This document shows, one piece after another, positions 1-6,902 of a stretch of DNA of 41,543 bases. The translations under genes and the position numbers were made by a program. A model generated the notes under the pieces. The model made no database searches and had not been told where the DNA came from. It worked only from the letters and a program-made list of their open reading frames with translations. The stretch is from Sandaracinobacteroides hominis (GTDB lineage: Bacteria; Pseudomonadota; Alphaproteobacteria; Sphingomonadales; Sphingomonadaceae): assembly GCF_016464365.1 (NCBI RefSeq), contig NZ_JADCUC010000010.1, positions 1 through 41,543 of the forward strand, given 5' to 3'. Position 1 is the stretch's first letter, and each line of letters begins with the position of its first letter.

Positions 1-130
1 AGCGACAGACCATCGAACATCGGCGCTTGCAGCACCGCAAGTTCGCCGCCTAACATCAACCCCCTGACGAGGTCCGCACTCCGCTAATCTACGCCGCGAG
101 TTGTGCCGAATGTTCTGACGACGGACAACC
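1..130. other. Unassigned left edge, rearranged upstream of receptor gene
   Basis: No gene could be recognised here. The receptor reading frame is closed by an in-frame TGA at 116-118, and receptor-like protein (GGYGRATVDTEGAY) only begins near 131. The intact gene should continue with plug-domain coding sequence to the left, so the join near 119-131 looks like a recombination or deletion point. One frame (3-53) could be the last 16 codons of another gene ending KFAA, but that is too short to identify. Confidence 0.4.
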
Positions 131-178
131 AGCGGTGGTTACGGCCGGGCCACGGTCGATACCGAAGGCGCCTATCGC

Positions 179-1798
179 GTGGAGGGCGATGTCTCTCATG
201 CACTGGATTCCGAAGGTCGCTTCCGCGTCCGAGGCGTCGGTGTCTACGAGCACAGCAACTCGTTCATCGACTATGTCGATGGCAACAAGGGCCTCGTTTA
301 TGCTGCGATAGACATGGACCTGACGCCCACCACGACCGTGAGCGCAGCGATTTCCTACCAGAAGGCAAAGGATCGGCCGTTTCCGGACTATCTCCCCCGC
401 TATTCCAACGGCGACCCGTTGCCGGTTGGTCGCGAAACCTTCCTGGGTGCCTCGTGGAACCGCCGTACCGTCGAGACGACGCAGATATTCGGCGAAGTCA
501 CCCAGAAGCTGAGCGATGACTGGAAGCTCAAGGTCGGCATCAACCACCTCGATTCCAGCCGGGATTCGAAGACACTACAGGCCTCCGGTGCGGTCAATCC
601 GGCGCTCAATGTCACGAATGCGCTGGCGGCCGCCAACGAACTTTCCACAAAACAGACGAGCATCGATGCCAATGTGGAGGGCCAGTTCCAACTGTTCGGG
701 CGCGAGCAGGATGTGCAGTTCGGTGGCAATTGGCGCAAGCTCGCCAACGATCTGCTGAATGGCAGCCGATCGACGCCGCTTGGCATCAATGTGCTGAACT
801 TCGATCCCTCAGCTTTCCCTGAGCCGGATATCCAGCCCAACCAGGGCAGCGAGACCACGGACACCACCCAATATGGCCTATTTGCCGCCGTGCGCCTGTC
901 GCCCGTCGACCGTCTGCACCTGATCCTGGGCAGCCGCGTCAGCTGGTATGAAACCGTCTATGATTTCAAATATCTGCCGTTCCCCGGCCTGATCGATGAC
1001 CATCAGGAATTTCGCAGGAATGGCGAGTTCACACCCTATGCCGGCGTGACCTTTGATTTCAGCGAAGCCTTCACTGCCTACGCCAGCTATACGGAGGCCT
1101 TCCAGCCGCAAAGTGCTCGGCAGCGGGATGGATCGTTCATCGCGCCACTCACCGGGCAGAACTACGAGTTGGGCGTGAAGGGCAGCTTTGCGGGCGGCGC
1201 CCTGCTGGCGTCGGCCGCCCTATATCGGGTGAAGCAGGTGAACCGGGCACAGGAAGACCCGGCCTTTTCTTGCGCCGAAGCCGATGCGCAGGTGCCACCG
1301 ATGACGGGCCGCTGCTTCATTGCCGCCGGCGAAGTGCGCACACAGGGCGTGGAAATGGAACTGACCGGCCGCCCGACGCCAAATTGGCTGATCGCCGGCG
1401 GCTACACCTACGCCTCGAACAAGGTGCTGCGCGATCGCGACGGCGACGACACGCCGACCAACGCCGAGGGCAAACCTTTCTCCAGCTTTACGCCGGAACA
1501 TATGCTTCGGCTGTGGAGCAACTATCGGTTCGAAGGCGCGCTGGACGGTCTATCTGTCGGCGGTAATTTCAGCTATCAAAGCCGCTGGCGGCAGGTGAAC
1601 ACCGCCACCTACAGTCAGGCGCCCTATGCGCTTGTGGGCCTGTATGCCGGATATGATGTTACGCCGAACCTGACGTTGGCGGTCAACATCCATAATCTGT
1701 TCGACAAGACCTATTTCGCCTCGATGAGCAGCACTTCCTTCGGCAACCGCTATGGGGCTCCGCGAAGCGCCCTGTTCACGGTGCGCGGGCGTTTCTAG
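179..1798 (+). CDS. TonB-dependent siderophore receptor, 5'-truncated
   Basis: This is the outer-membrane beta-barrel of a ferri-siderophore receptor (FhuE/FpvA-like family); such receptors import iron chelates using TonB-ExbBD energy. What is visible is the barrel only: alternating amphipathic strands, YTEAFQPQ, the NYELGVKG strand, VRTQGVEMELTG, the C-terminal NIHNLFDKTYFAS signature and a terminal aromatic residue (GRF) typical of outer-membrane proteins. The signal peptide, N-terminal signalling domain and TonB-box/plug domain are missing. Full-length members have about 700-800 residues against 539 here. The start given is a GTG; homologous sequence extends about 16 codons upstream to about 131, then hits a stop, so the gene is probably a non-functional remnant. 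It is followed after 11 nt by the DUF3649 gene, the usual iron-operon order. Siderophore specificity cannot be read from the sequence. Confidence 0.85.
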   Translation: MEGDVSHALDSEGRFRVRGVGVYEHSNSFIDYVDGNKGLVYAAIDMDLTPTTTVSAAISYQKAKDRPFPDYLPRYSNGDPLPVGRETFLGASWNRRTVETTQIFGEVTQKLSDDWKLKVGINHLDSSRDSKTLQASGAVNPALNVTNALAAANELSTKQTSIDANVEGQFQLFGREQDVQFGGNWRKLANDLLNGSRSTPLGINVLNFDPSAFPEPDIQPNQGSETTDTTQYGLFAAVRLSPVDRLHLILGSRVSWYETVYDFKYLPFPGLIDDHQEFRRNGEFTPYAGVTFDFSEAFTAYASYTEAFQPQSARQRDGSFIAPLTGQNYELGVKGSFAGGALLASAALYRVKQVNRAQEDPAFSCAEADAQVPPMTGRCFIAAGEVRTQGVEMELTGRPTPNWLIAGGYTYASNKVLRDRDGDDTPTNAEGKPFSSFTPEHMLRLWSNYRFEGALDGLSVGGNFSYQSRWRQVNTATYSQAPYALVGLYAGYDVTPNLTLAVNIHNLFDKTYFASMSSTSFGNRYGAPRSALFTVRGRF

Positions 1799-1809
1799 GG
1801 GCTGGCGGG

Positions 1810-2094
1810 ATGCGGCTTCCCGCCCGTGAATCCGCTTGGAGCGTGGCGGCGCGCGTCGCCGCCGCGCTTCTCGGCGGCTATATGCTGGCGGCTGCATCGG
1901 TTGCGCTGCTCTCCCGCCTGCTGATCCCGTGGCTGGGCAAGGTGGATGCCGTGTGGCTGGGCACGATGCCGGGCGCGTTGATCTTTGCGACCGGCATTGT
2001 CATCGCCTTTTCCGCGCGCAGTGCTGGCAGAGCCTGGTTCTGGCTCGTGTCTCTCACTGCCGGAATGGCGGCAACATGGCTGTTGCTCGCATGA
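1810..2094 (+). CDS. DUF3649-type small membrane protein of iron-uptake operon
   Basis: A 94-residue, strongly hydrophobic protein with about three predicted membrane segments (ALLGGYMLAAASVALLSRLL, the MPGALIFATGIVIAF region, and the C-terminal WFWLVSLTAGMAATWLLLA). It matches the short DUF3649 proteins usually found between a TonB-dependent siderophore receptor and a PepSY protein. Its function in iron uptake is presumed from context only. The start ATG follows a GGCGGG stretch 11 nt after the receptor stop codon. Its stop overlaps the start of the next gene (ATGA at 2091-2094), indicating translational coupling in one operon. Confidence 0.75.
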   Translation: MRLPARESAWSVAARVAAALLGGYMLAAASVALLSRLLIPWLGKVDAVWLGTMPGALIFATGIVIAFSARSAGRAWFWLVSLTAGMAATWLLLA

Positions 2095-3674
2095 GCAGTT
2101 TCCGGCCTCGCATGGGTTGGCTCCACAACTGGAGCGGGCTGGTTTTCGGTTGGCTGTTCTTCCTGATCTTCGTAACCGGAAGCTGCGGCTATCTGCGGCA
2201 CGACATCACCCTGTGGATGACGCCGGAGCTTCGCGGCCTTGCGGATGCTGCTATTCCTCCGGGCGAGGCCGCGGACAAGGCCGCCAGCTGGCTGGCTGCG
2301 AATGCTTCCGGTGCCGAAGCCTGGACGATCAGCCTGCCCGACGAAAAAAGCCCGGCGCTTCGTGTGTCATGGGAAGGGAAATCGGCAGGCGAGCAACTGC
2401 TGGATCCGACGACTGGCCGTAAGCTCAAAACACCGCCACGCGAAACAGGCGGTGGCGATTTCCTCTATCGGCTCCACAGTGATCTGCATTTCGTGCCGGC
2501 CATCGTGGGGCGTATCCTCGTCAGCCTGCTAGGCGTATTGCTTTTGGTGATCCTGTTCAGCGGGCTGGTCGCGCATCGCCATATCCTGCGCAATATGTTC
2601 CGTCTGAGACGCGGGCGTGGATGGCGCACGCGGCTGGATTTGCACAACGCATCGGGTGTGCTTGTACTACCATTCCATCTGTTCGTGCTACTGAGCGGGC
2701 TTGTGACCGTGATGCTACTGCTCCAGCCTTGGGGGATGGTCTCCGTCTATGGTGCAGGCGGCCTCGGAGCCTTCTCGAAGGAGGCGTTCCCGCAGACGGC
2801 CGTTGCAGCGCCTTCCCACGCAATTGTCCCGTCCACGCCAATGCTTTCACCTCTCGTCGAAACTGCGCGGACGCGCTGGCATGTGGAACAGGTGGGCGAA
2901 ATCCATGTGCACCAGCCGGGCAGGGCAGGGATGACCGTAACCGTCGCGCATCCGATCCATGGACTTCTGGCCATGCGCAAGCCGGCTGTCACCTTCGACC
3001 CGGTGGATGGGCAGGTGCTTGCCTCTGTCGACGAAAACCTGTCCCCTATTGCGTTGTTCCACAGCCAGTTTTTCGGCCTGCATGTGGCGCACTTTGCTGG
3101 TCCTGCACTGCGCCTCCTGTTCTTCGCGCTTGGGATGGTCGGGGCCTTCATGGTGGCCTCCGGCTTGTTGCTGTGGACAGACAAGCGTTGGCATGGCGCA
3201 AAGTCGGTCACAACGGTTGATCGGTTGAACGCCGCCGTCATCGCCGGCTTACCATTGGCGATCGGCGCTTATTTCTGGGCAAACCGGTTGTTGCCAGTTT
3301 CGATGGAGGCGCGCGCGGGAGCCGAGGCGGACGTGATGTTCGCTGCATGGGGAGCAGCGTTCGTCGTCGCCTTGCTCACGCCACCACGCGTCGCGTGGAC
3401 TGCGCTGTTCGCCTTGGGGGGGGCGGCCTTGCTGGGCGCCGGGCTGGCCGACATATTCGGCAATCCTCCCGTCTGGAAGTTGGACGTGCTGCTGATCGCC
3501 TGCGGCATCCTGCTGCTATCACTTGGCGCACGCGTGCGGATTCATGGACGGGGAGCACGCATCGAGGCCAGCCGGACCATTGCAGCACCGTCACAACGGC
3601 CGTGGCGCAAAAGATTGGCGTGGTCGAGACGGCTGCGGAATTCTTCAACCGGCGCTCCGAGGGCTACACGCTAG
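2091..3674 (+). CDS. PepSY domain membrane protein (PiuB-like), altered C-terminus
   Basis: A 527-residue inner-membrane PepSY-TM protein of the PiuB-like family that accompanies siderophore receptors; some members are thought to reduce or release iron from imported chelates. Visible features are the N-terminal WLHNWSGLVFGWLFFLIFVTG segment with the family's early His, RLHSDLHF after the first PepSY domain, the LDLHNASGVLVLPFHLF transmembrane helix, a second PepSY region (VTFDPVDGQVLAS), FHSQFFGLHVAHFAGPALRLLFF, and further C-terminal helices. ATG 2091 was chosen because it overlaps the DUF3649 stop (ATGA). After about residue 495 (IHGRGARIEAS) the protein becomes low-complexity and Arg-rich. 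At the same point another frame starts to look like a real protein (3603-3775), so the native C-terminus was probably replaced at a junction near 3570-3600. Confidence 0.8.
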   Translation: MSSFRPRMGWLHNWSGLVFGWLFFLIFVTGSCGYLRHDITLWMTPELRGLADAAIPPGEAADKAASWLAANASGAEAWTISLPDEKSPALRVSWEGKSAGEQLLDPTTGRKLKTPPRETGGGDFLYRLHSDLHFVPAIVGRILVSLLGVLLLVILFSGLVAHRHILRNMFRLRRGRGWRTRLDLHNASGVLVLPFHLFVLLSGLVTVMLLLQPWGMVSVYGAGGLGAFSKEAFPQTAVAAPSHAIVPSTPMLSPLVETARTRWHVEQVGEIHVHQPGRAGMTVTVAHPIHGLLAMRKPAVTFDPVDGQVLASVDENLSPIALFHSQFFGLHVAHFAGPALRLLFFALGMVGAFMVASGLLLWTDKRWHGAKSVTTVDRLNAAVIAGLPLAIGAYFWANRLLPVSMEARAGAEADVMFAAWGAAFVVALLTPPRVAWTALFALGGAALLGAGLADIFGNPPVWKLDVLLIACGILLLSLGARVRIHGRGARIEASRTIAAPSQRPWRKRLAWSRRLRNSSTGAPRATR

Positions 3675-3775
3675 ATGATCTCGACCGCGTTCTTGACAAG
3701 GTGCCTAATCGGCCGCCCGAACCCGACGACGAATTGCCGGAAGGCTGGACGCCCGAACGCCTCCGTCACACCTAA
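3603..3775 (+). pseudogene. C-terminal fragment of an unknown protein
   Basis: In a frame different from the PepSY gene that it overlaps, about 57 codons read like genuine protein: VETAAEFFNRRSEGYTLDDL followed by an acidic, Pro-rich tail (RPPEPDDELPEGW). The frame upstream of 3600 is implausible, and there is no ATG or ribosome-binding site. I read it as the 3' remnant of a gene fused to the PepSY gene by recombination. The composition (short amphipathic helix, acidic tail) resembles small DNA-binding or antitoxin proteins, but I do not recognise the family. Confidence 0.35.
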
Positions 3776-3908
3776 GCATGGGGGCGATATGGTCAGGTTG
3801 ACTGGAACCGGCGCTGGTTGACCCGAAACCCCAGAACCTGTGCAACTGAACCTGTTCTGCCATTTACTGTGACGAGATCTGTCCGTGCGGGATTCACGGC
3901 CTGCCCTA

Positions 3909-3934
3909 TATGTGATAATGTCCTTTATCACATA
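3909..3934. promoter_or_regulatory. Perfect 10-bp palindrome upstream of recombinase operon
   Basis: TATGTGATAA and TTATCACATA form a perfect inverted repeat with a 6-nt spacer. It ends 13 nt before the start codon at 3948, directly upstream of a strong AAGGAGG ribosome-binding site (3937-3943). The left arm contains a GATAAT hexamer preceded by TG, an extended -10-like element. This fits an autoregulatory operator over the promoter of the 3948-5254 operon. The bound protein is unknown. Confidence 0.6.
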
Positions 3935-3947
3935 CTAAGGAGGATGT

Positions 3948-4295
3948 ATGGCGAGGCGTCTGACCACCAATTCGCAGATCGATGCTTTCATCCAGAAAGT
4001 AACTGCCGACGCGTTGCACCACGCGCAGGGCGTTGCTGGCATAATAGGGCCATTCGAACAGGCTGTCCGGGCGTGCTTGAATCTGGCCATTGATACGGTC
4101 AAGGTGATGGAGCGCAACGGCGTTCTCGGGCGAACTTGCTGGATTGTGATTGGCGGAAACCGGTGGGCATTTTCCTATAGCCACCAGTCACGCGCAATCG
4201 AACTCAGGCTAGGAAGCACGCAAGGCCCGGTGCGTTTTCGGTTCGACAACTCCACGACACCAGCCTCCCTTGCCGAGCAGGTTGCTTGCCTATGA
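3948..4295 (+). CDS. Hypothetical protein coupled to tyrosine recombinase
   Basis: A 115-residue soluble protein of unknown function. The start is firm: AAGGAGG lies 4 nt before ATG. The N-terminal half is helical (QIDAFIQKVTADALHHAQGV), and the C-terminal half has strand-like segments with an aromatic core (WIVIGGNRWAFSYS). Its stop overlaps the start of the recombinase gene (ATGA at 4292-4295), so the two are translationally coupled. It may be an accessory or directionality protein for the recombinase, but this is inference from gene order only. Confidence 0.65.
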   Translation: MARRLTTNSQIDAFIQKVTADALHHAQGVAGIIGPFEQAVRACLNLAIDTVKVMERNGVLGRTCWIVIGGNRWAFSYSHQSRAIELRLGSTQGPVRFRFDNSTTPASLAEQVACL

Positions 4296-5254
4296 ACCAG
4301 CTCACCCTCCGGCTCTCGCCCGTGCCGGCGTTGCCGGCCCTGATCGCAGTGGCCGACGAGCGCACCCAGCTTCGCTTTCTTGAGTTCTTCGGCGTCACCA
4401 TTCGCAACCCGCATACGCGACGTGCCTATATGCGCGCCGCGGGCGATTTCCTGGCCTGGGTCGAAGCGCGCGGCATCGTATCGCTCGCCGGTGTGCAGCC
4501 GCTTCACGTCGCGGCCTGGGTCGAGGCGTTGGGGCGCGAGCTGGCCGCGCCCAGCGTCAAGCAGCAGCTCGCGGCCGTGCGGAGCCTGTTCGACTGGCTG
4601 GTGACGGGTCAAGTGGTGCCGGTGAACCCCGCCGCATCGGTGCGCGGGCCGGCGCATAGTGTGCGGCGCGGCAAGACGGCTGTTCTTGCGCCCGACGAGG
4701 CGCGCACCTTGCTCGACAGGATCGACATAGGCACCGCCGTGGGCTTGCGCGACCGCGCGCTTATCGGCCTCATGGTCTATTCGTTCGCCCGGATCGGTGC
4801 GGCGGTGACCATGATCGTTGACGATGCTTTCGTGCAGAATCGTCGCCTGTGGGTTCGCCTGCATGAGAAAGGCGGCAAGCGCCACGAAATGCCGTGCCAC
4901 CACAATCTAGAGGAATATCTGTTGGCCTATATCGAAGGGTGTGGGTTGCGCGAGGACCGCAAGGGGCCGCTGTTCCGCACGATCGGTCGCAACACCAAGC
5001 GGCTGACTGCCACCCGCCTGCCCCAGCAAAGCGCTTTTGCCATGGTGCGGCGGCGCGCGGCGGCGGCCGGGATCGGGACGGCGATCGGCAATCACTCTTT
5101 CCGCGCCACTGGGATCACGGCCTATCTGAGAAACGGCGGGACCTTGGAGGCGGCTGCGACGATGGCGAACCACAGCTCAACGCGCACCACCCAGCTCTAT
5201 GACCGACGCCCTGATGACGTGACGCTGGACGAGGTGGAGCGAGTGTTGATCTAA
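4292..5254 (+). CDS. Tyrosine recombinase / site-specific integrase
   Basis: A 320-residue tyrosine recombinase of XerC/D-like architecture that cuts and rejoins DNA at specific sites. Residues about 24-110 form the SAM-like core-binding domain (HTRRAYMRAAGDFLAWV). The catalytic domain shows Arg167 (FARIGAA), Lys193 (HEKGGKRH), His268-x-x-Arg271 (HSFRATG), His294 (MANHSS) and the nucleophile Tyr303 (QLYDRR). All catalytic residues are present, so it should be active. ATG 4292 is preferred over the upstream TTG at 4286 because of the ATGA overlap with the preceding gene. Such plasmid- and ICE-borne recombinases act in multimer resolution or cassette integration. No matching att site could be identified. 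Confidence 0.88.
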   Translation: MNQLTLRLSPVPALPALIAVADERTQLRFLEFFGVTIRNPHTRRAYMRAAGDFLAWVEARGIVSLAGVQPLHVAAWVEALGRELAAPSVKQQLAAVRSLFDWLVTGQVVPVNPAASVRGPAHSVRRGKTAVLAPDEARTLLDRIDIGTAVGLRDRALIGLMVYSFARIGAAVTMIVDDAFVQNRRLWVRLHEKGGKRHEMPCHHNLEEYLLAYIEGCGLREDRKGPLFRTIGRNTKRLTATRLPQQSAFAMVRRRAAAAGIGTAIGNHSFRATGITAYLRNGGTLEAAATMANHSSTRTTQLYDRRPDDVTLDEVERVLI

Positions 5255-5884
5255 GGGGCGAGCGCCGGCGCACAGGCCCAGCAATCGTCCTGCCACTGGA
5301 GTCCGACCTGCTGCGCGCTGGCGGTGACCAGACAAGCGGGTGCTGTTTCTGCGCGACGAGTTCGCAGTGCTCGGCCGTCTCGATCCTGTCGAGCGCGCGA
5401 TGGGGCTGATGGAGGGCTATCGGCCGAGAGAGGTGCGGTCGTGTAATACTGATCGCTTCGGCAACCGTGCTCACCGGCCAGATGGGGTTAGGTGGCCAAA
5501 GCACCTGACTGACCAGCTCAGCCAACAATGCGCTGGGAGGGACTACACCTAACGCACCGGAAAAACTTGTCATTCTTACATATTTTCAATGACATATCAG
5601 TCATCAAGACACGTCGCGCCGATGTGCAAAATTGGCACATCCCCGTGTGCAAGTTTTGCACATACGAATAACTATTTGAATTCACACCGATAAATCTCAT
5701 ATCGGGTATGTCGGGATAGGCACATGTTTTGCACATATATTGGGGTCTGGACTGACCTGCGGGCCGTTTGTTGGTCCATGCGGCCGGGGCAGTTGCGTCT
5801 GTCCCGCCTGCGGCAGCGCACTCCGCCGCACGTTCTCAGCTCGGCTTCAACAGCAGCCTCGCCGCCGGCCGACAGTGGTTGGAA
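5255..5884. other. Gene-poor stretch with dyad motifs and possible gene relic
   Basis: No convincing intact gene. At 5340-5552 one frame reads briefly like protein (VLFLRDEFAVLGRLDPVERA) but has no ribosome-binding site and degenerates; it may be a decayed gene. From about 5560 to 5740 the base composition becomes AT-richer than the surroundings and contains the TGTGCAA/TTGCACA dyads described separately. The remainder (5740-5884) is GC-rich with nothing recognisable. Confidence 0.4.
5623..5735. repeat. TGTGCAA-N3-TTGCACA dyad sites
   Basis: 5646-5662 is a perfect dyad, TGTGCAA-GTT-TTGCACA. 5623-5639 has the same layout with one mismatch (TGTGCAA-AAT-TGGCACA), and 5729-5735 is a single TTGCACA half-site. 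Sites of the same flavour (GTGCATAAATTTGC) recur at 6277-6382 around the promoter region of the RHH-like gene. They look like binding sites for one regulator, plausibly that RHH protein. Confidence 0.5.
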
Positions 5885-6217
5885 TCATTCGCCAGAACGA
5901 CCCATGTCCTTCTTACGTTCCTGCATGACAGTGTAGTGGTCTTTGACGGCCTGGTAGGCTGCGGGGCTTTGATGGTATTTCAGAAGACCGTTAACGGCGA
6001 GGATGAGGTACTCTATTCGGTCGTTCGTGACGCGGACGGTTTGCTCGATGGATGCCAGTGGATCGCATTCCGGATCTTGGTATTTGTCACGCACAATCTC
6101 GTCCTGGATTAATTGCCGGATGAGCTCAGCGGTACTGATGCGGCGGGCTTTGGCGATCTTGGTGAATTCGGCATACGCAGGCGCGGGGAGCCATGCCTGT
6201 ACCAGTTTACGTTCCAT
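5885..6217 (-). CDS. Small ribbon-helix-helix-like protein
   Basis: A 110-residue basic protein. Residues about 1-45 (KLVQAWLPAPAYAEFTKIAK then ISTAELIRQLIQDEI) have the beta-strand, helix, helix pattern of CopG/MetJ-type ribbon-helix-helix DNA-binding domains. The C-terminal half is a helical segment (VTNDRIEYLILAVNGLLKYH) that may oligomerise. Such proteins on mobile elements are autorepressors, antitoxins or relaxosome accessory proteins; nothing here decides which. The upstream region (6218-6460) carries inverted copies of a 16-bp motif suited to autoregulation. Coding potential exceeds that of the antisense frame. Confidence 0.65.
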   Translation of the reverse strand: MERKLVQAWLPAPAYAEFTKIAKARRISTAELIRQLIQDEIVRDKYQDPECDPLASIEQTVRVTNDRIEYLILAVNGLLKYHQSPAAYQAVKDHYTVMQERKKDMGRSGE

Positions 6218-6276
6218 CCATCAGTTCTTCCGAAGGGCTGGCAGGATCGTTCGACCTCAAGAAAGCAGCGTGAGAA

Positions 6277-6382
6277 TTGTGCATAAACTTGCGATTTTCA
6301 AGCTGCATACAAATGTAATACAATGAAGAGGAACACAGAATAATATCAATTACTTGAACGAATTATGCAAATTTATGCACAA
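6277..6382. repeat. Inverted 16-bp motif pair upstream of RHH-like gene
   Basis: TTGTGCATAAACTTGC at 6277-6292 is matched at 15 of 16 bases by the reverse complement of 6367-6382 (GCAAATTTATGCACAA). The arms are about 74 bp apart in an AT-rich region, with further partial copies (CTGCATACAAATG near 6304, GTATGCAAATACG near 6391). The position, 60-165 bp upstream of the minus-strand gene start at 6217, suggests operators or an iteron-like control region. Confidence 0.55.
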
Positions 6383-6546
6383 CTCGGGCAGTATGCAAAT
6401 ACGACTATCTGATTGATATTGAACGAAGAAATACAAGAACTCGGTGCGTAAGGTGTGTCATTTTTTCTCACATTATGGGAAAAATTGGGGCGGAGATCGG
6501 CTCTGGCTTCCGCTCCCTGGCACGGCGATAACCCATCGGGCCCTGC

Positions 6547-6833
6547 TGACCTGACCTCCAGTTTTCATCCGGTTTAGGTTAGAGCTTGGCGATGGCTTGA
6601 TCCGACACCATTCTCCGGACCACCCGGGGTTAGAGTTTCCCGGCCAGTGTCACGGTGACGGGCTGGTTGCGTCACCGGGATTCATCAGCGTGATCGGGGG
6701 CTTGTCGCCGATGGCACCGTGCGGCCGATCCTCGTTGTAGTATCTGCGCCACTCCTCCAATTTTTCGCGGGCATCTGCAAGCGTCAGGAAACCAGTGGGC
6801 GTTCAGACATTCAGCCTGAAACTTGCCATTGAA
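6547..6833 (-). mobile_element. IS3-family insertion sequence remnant (3' end)
   Basis: The minus strand encodes the C-terminal tail of an IS3-family (IS407-like) transposase: FNGKFQAECLNAHWF, then after a one-base frameshift ADAREKLEEWRRYYNEDRPH, ending GDATSPSP with a stop at 6650-6652. The terminal inverted repeat appears to begin TGACCTGACCTCCAG at 6547. Transposase homology stops near 6834, where Tn3 no. 1 begins, so the IS was probably cut by that insertion and its 5' part lost. Confidence 0.75.
6650..6833 (-). pseudogene. IS3-family transposase OrfB fragment, frameshifted
   Basis: About 60 codons of the rve/integrase domain C-terminus remain. They include the glutamate-containing end of the DDE region (LEEWRRYYNEDRPHGAIGDK), the last part of the catalytic domain. 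An extra base near 6790 breaks NAHWF from LTLADA; removing one C restores the family consensus. There is no start, and the upstream two thirds are absent, so the fragment is inactive. Confidence 0.75.
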
Positions 6834-6871
6834 GAGGGCATCGCGTGGAAGGTACGCCAGACAACGCTAAG
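6834..6871 (+). repeat. Candidate left inverted repeat of Tn3 no. 1
   Basis: This 38-bp stretch starts GAGGGCATCG and ends ACGCTAAG, the family-typical inner end of Tn3 inverted repeats. It is exactly the usual length and sits where IS3 homology ends. The terminal GAGGG rather than GGGG is atypical. The right partner is lost, so pairing cannot be checked. Confidence 0.45.
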
Positions 6872-6902
6872 CGAGAACATTTCAAGAACCGCATGATGGC
6901 CG

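Noticed and set aside
5724-6112. Plus-strand open frames opposite the RHH-like gene
   Set aside because: They lack ribosome-binding sites, and the minus-strand product has a plausible DNA-binding fold; both are unlikely to be real.
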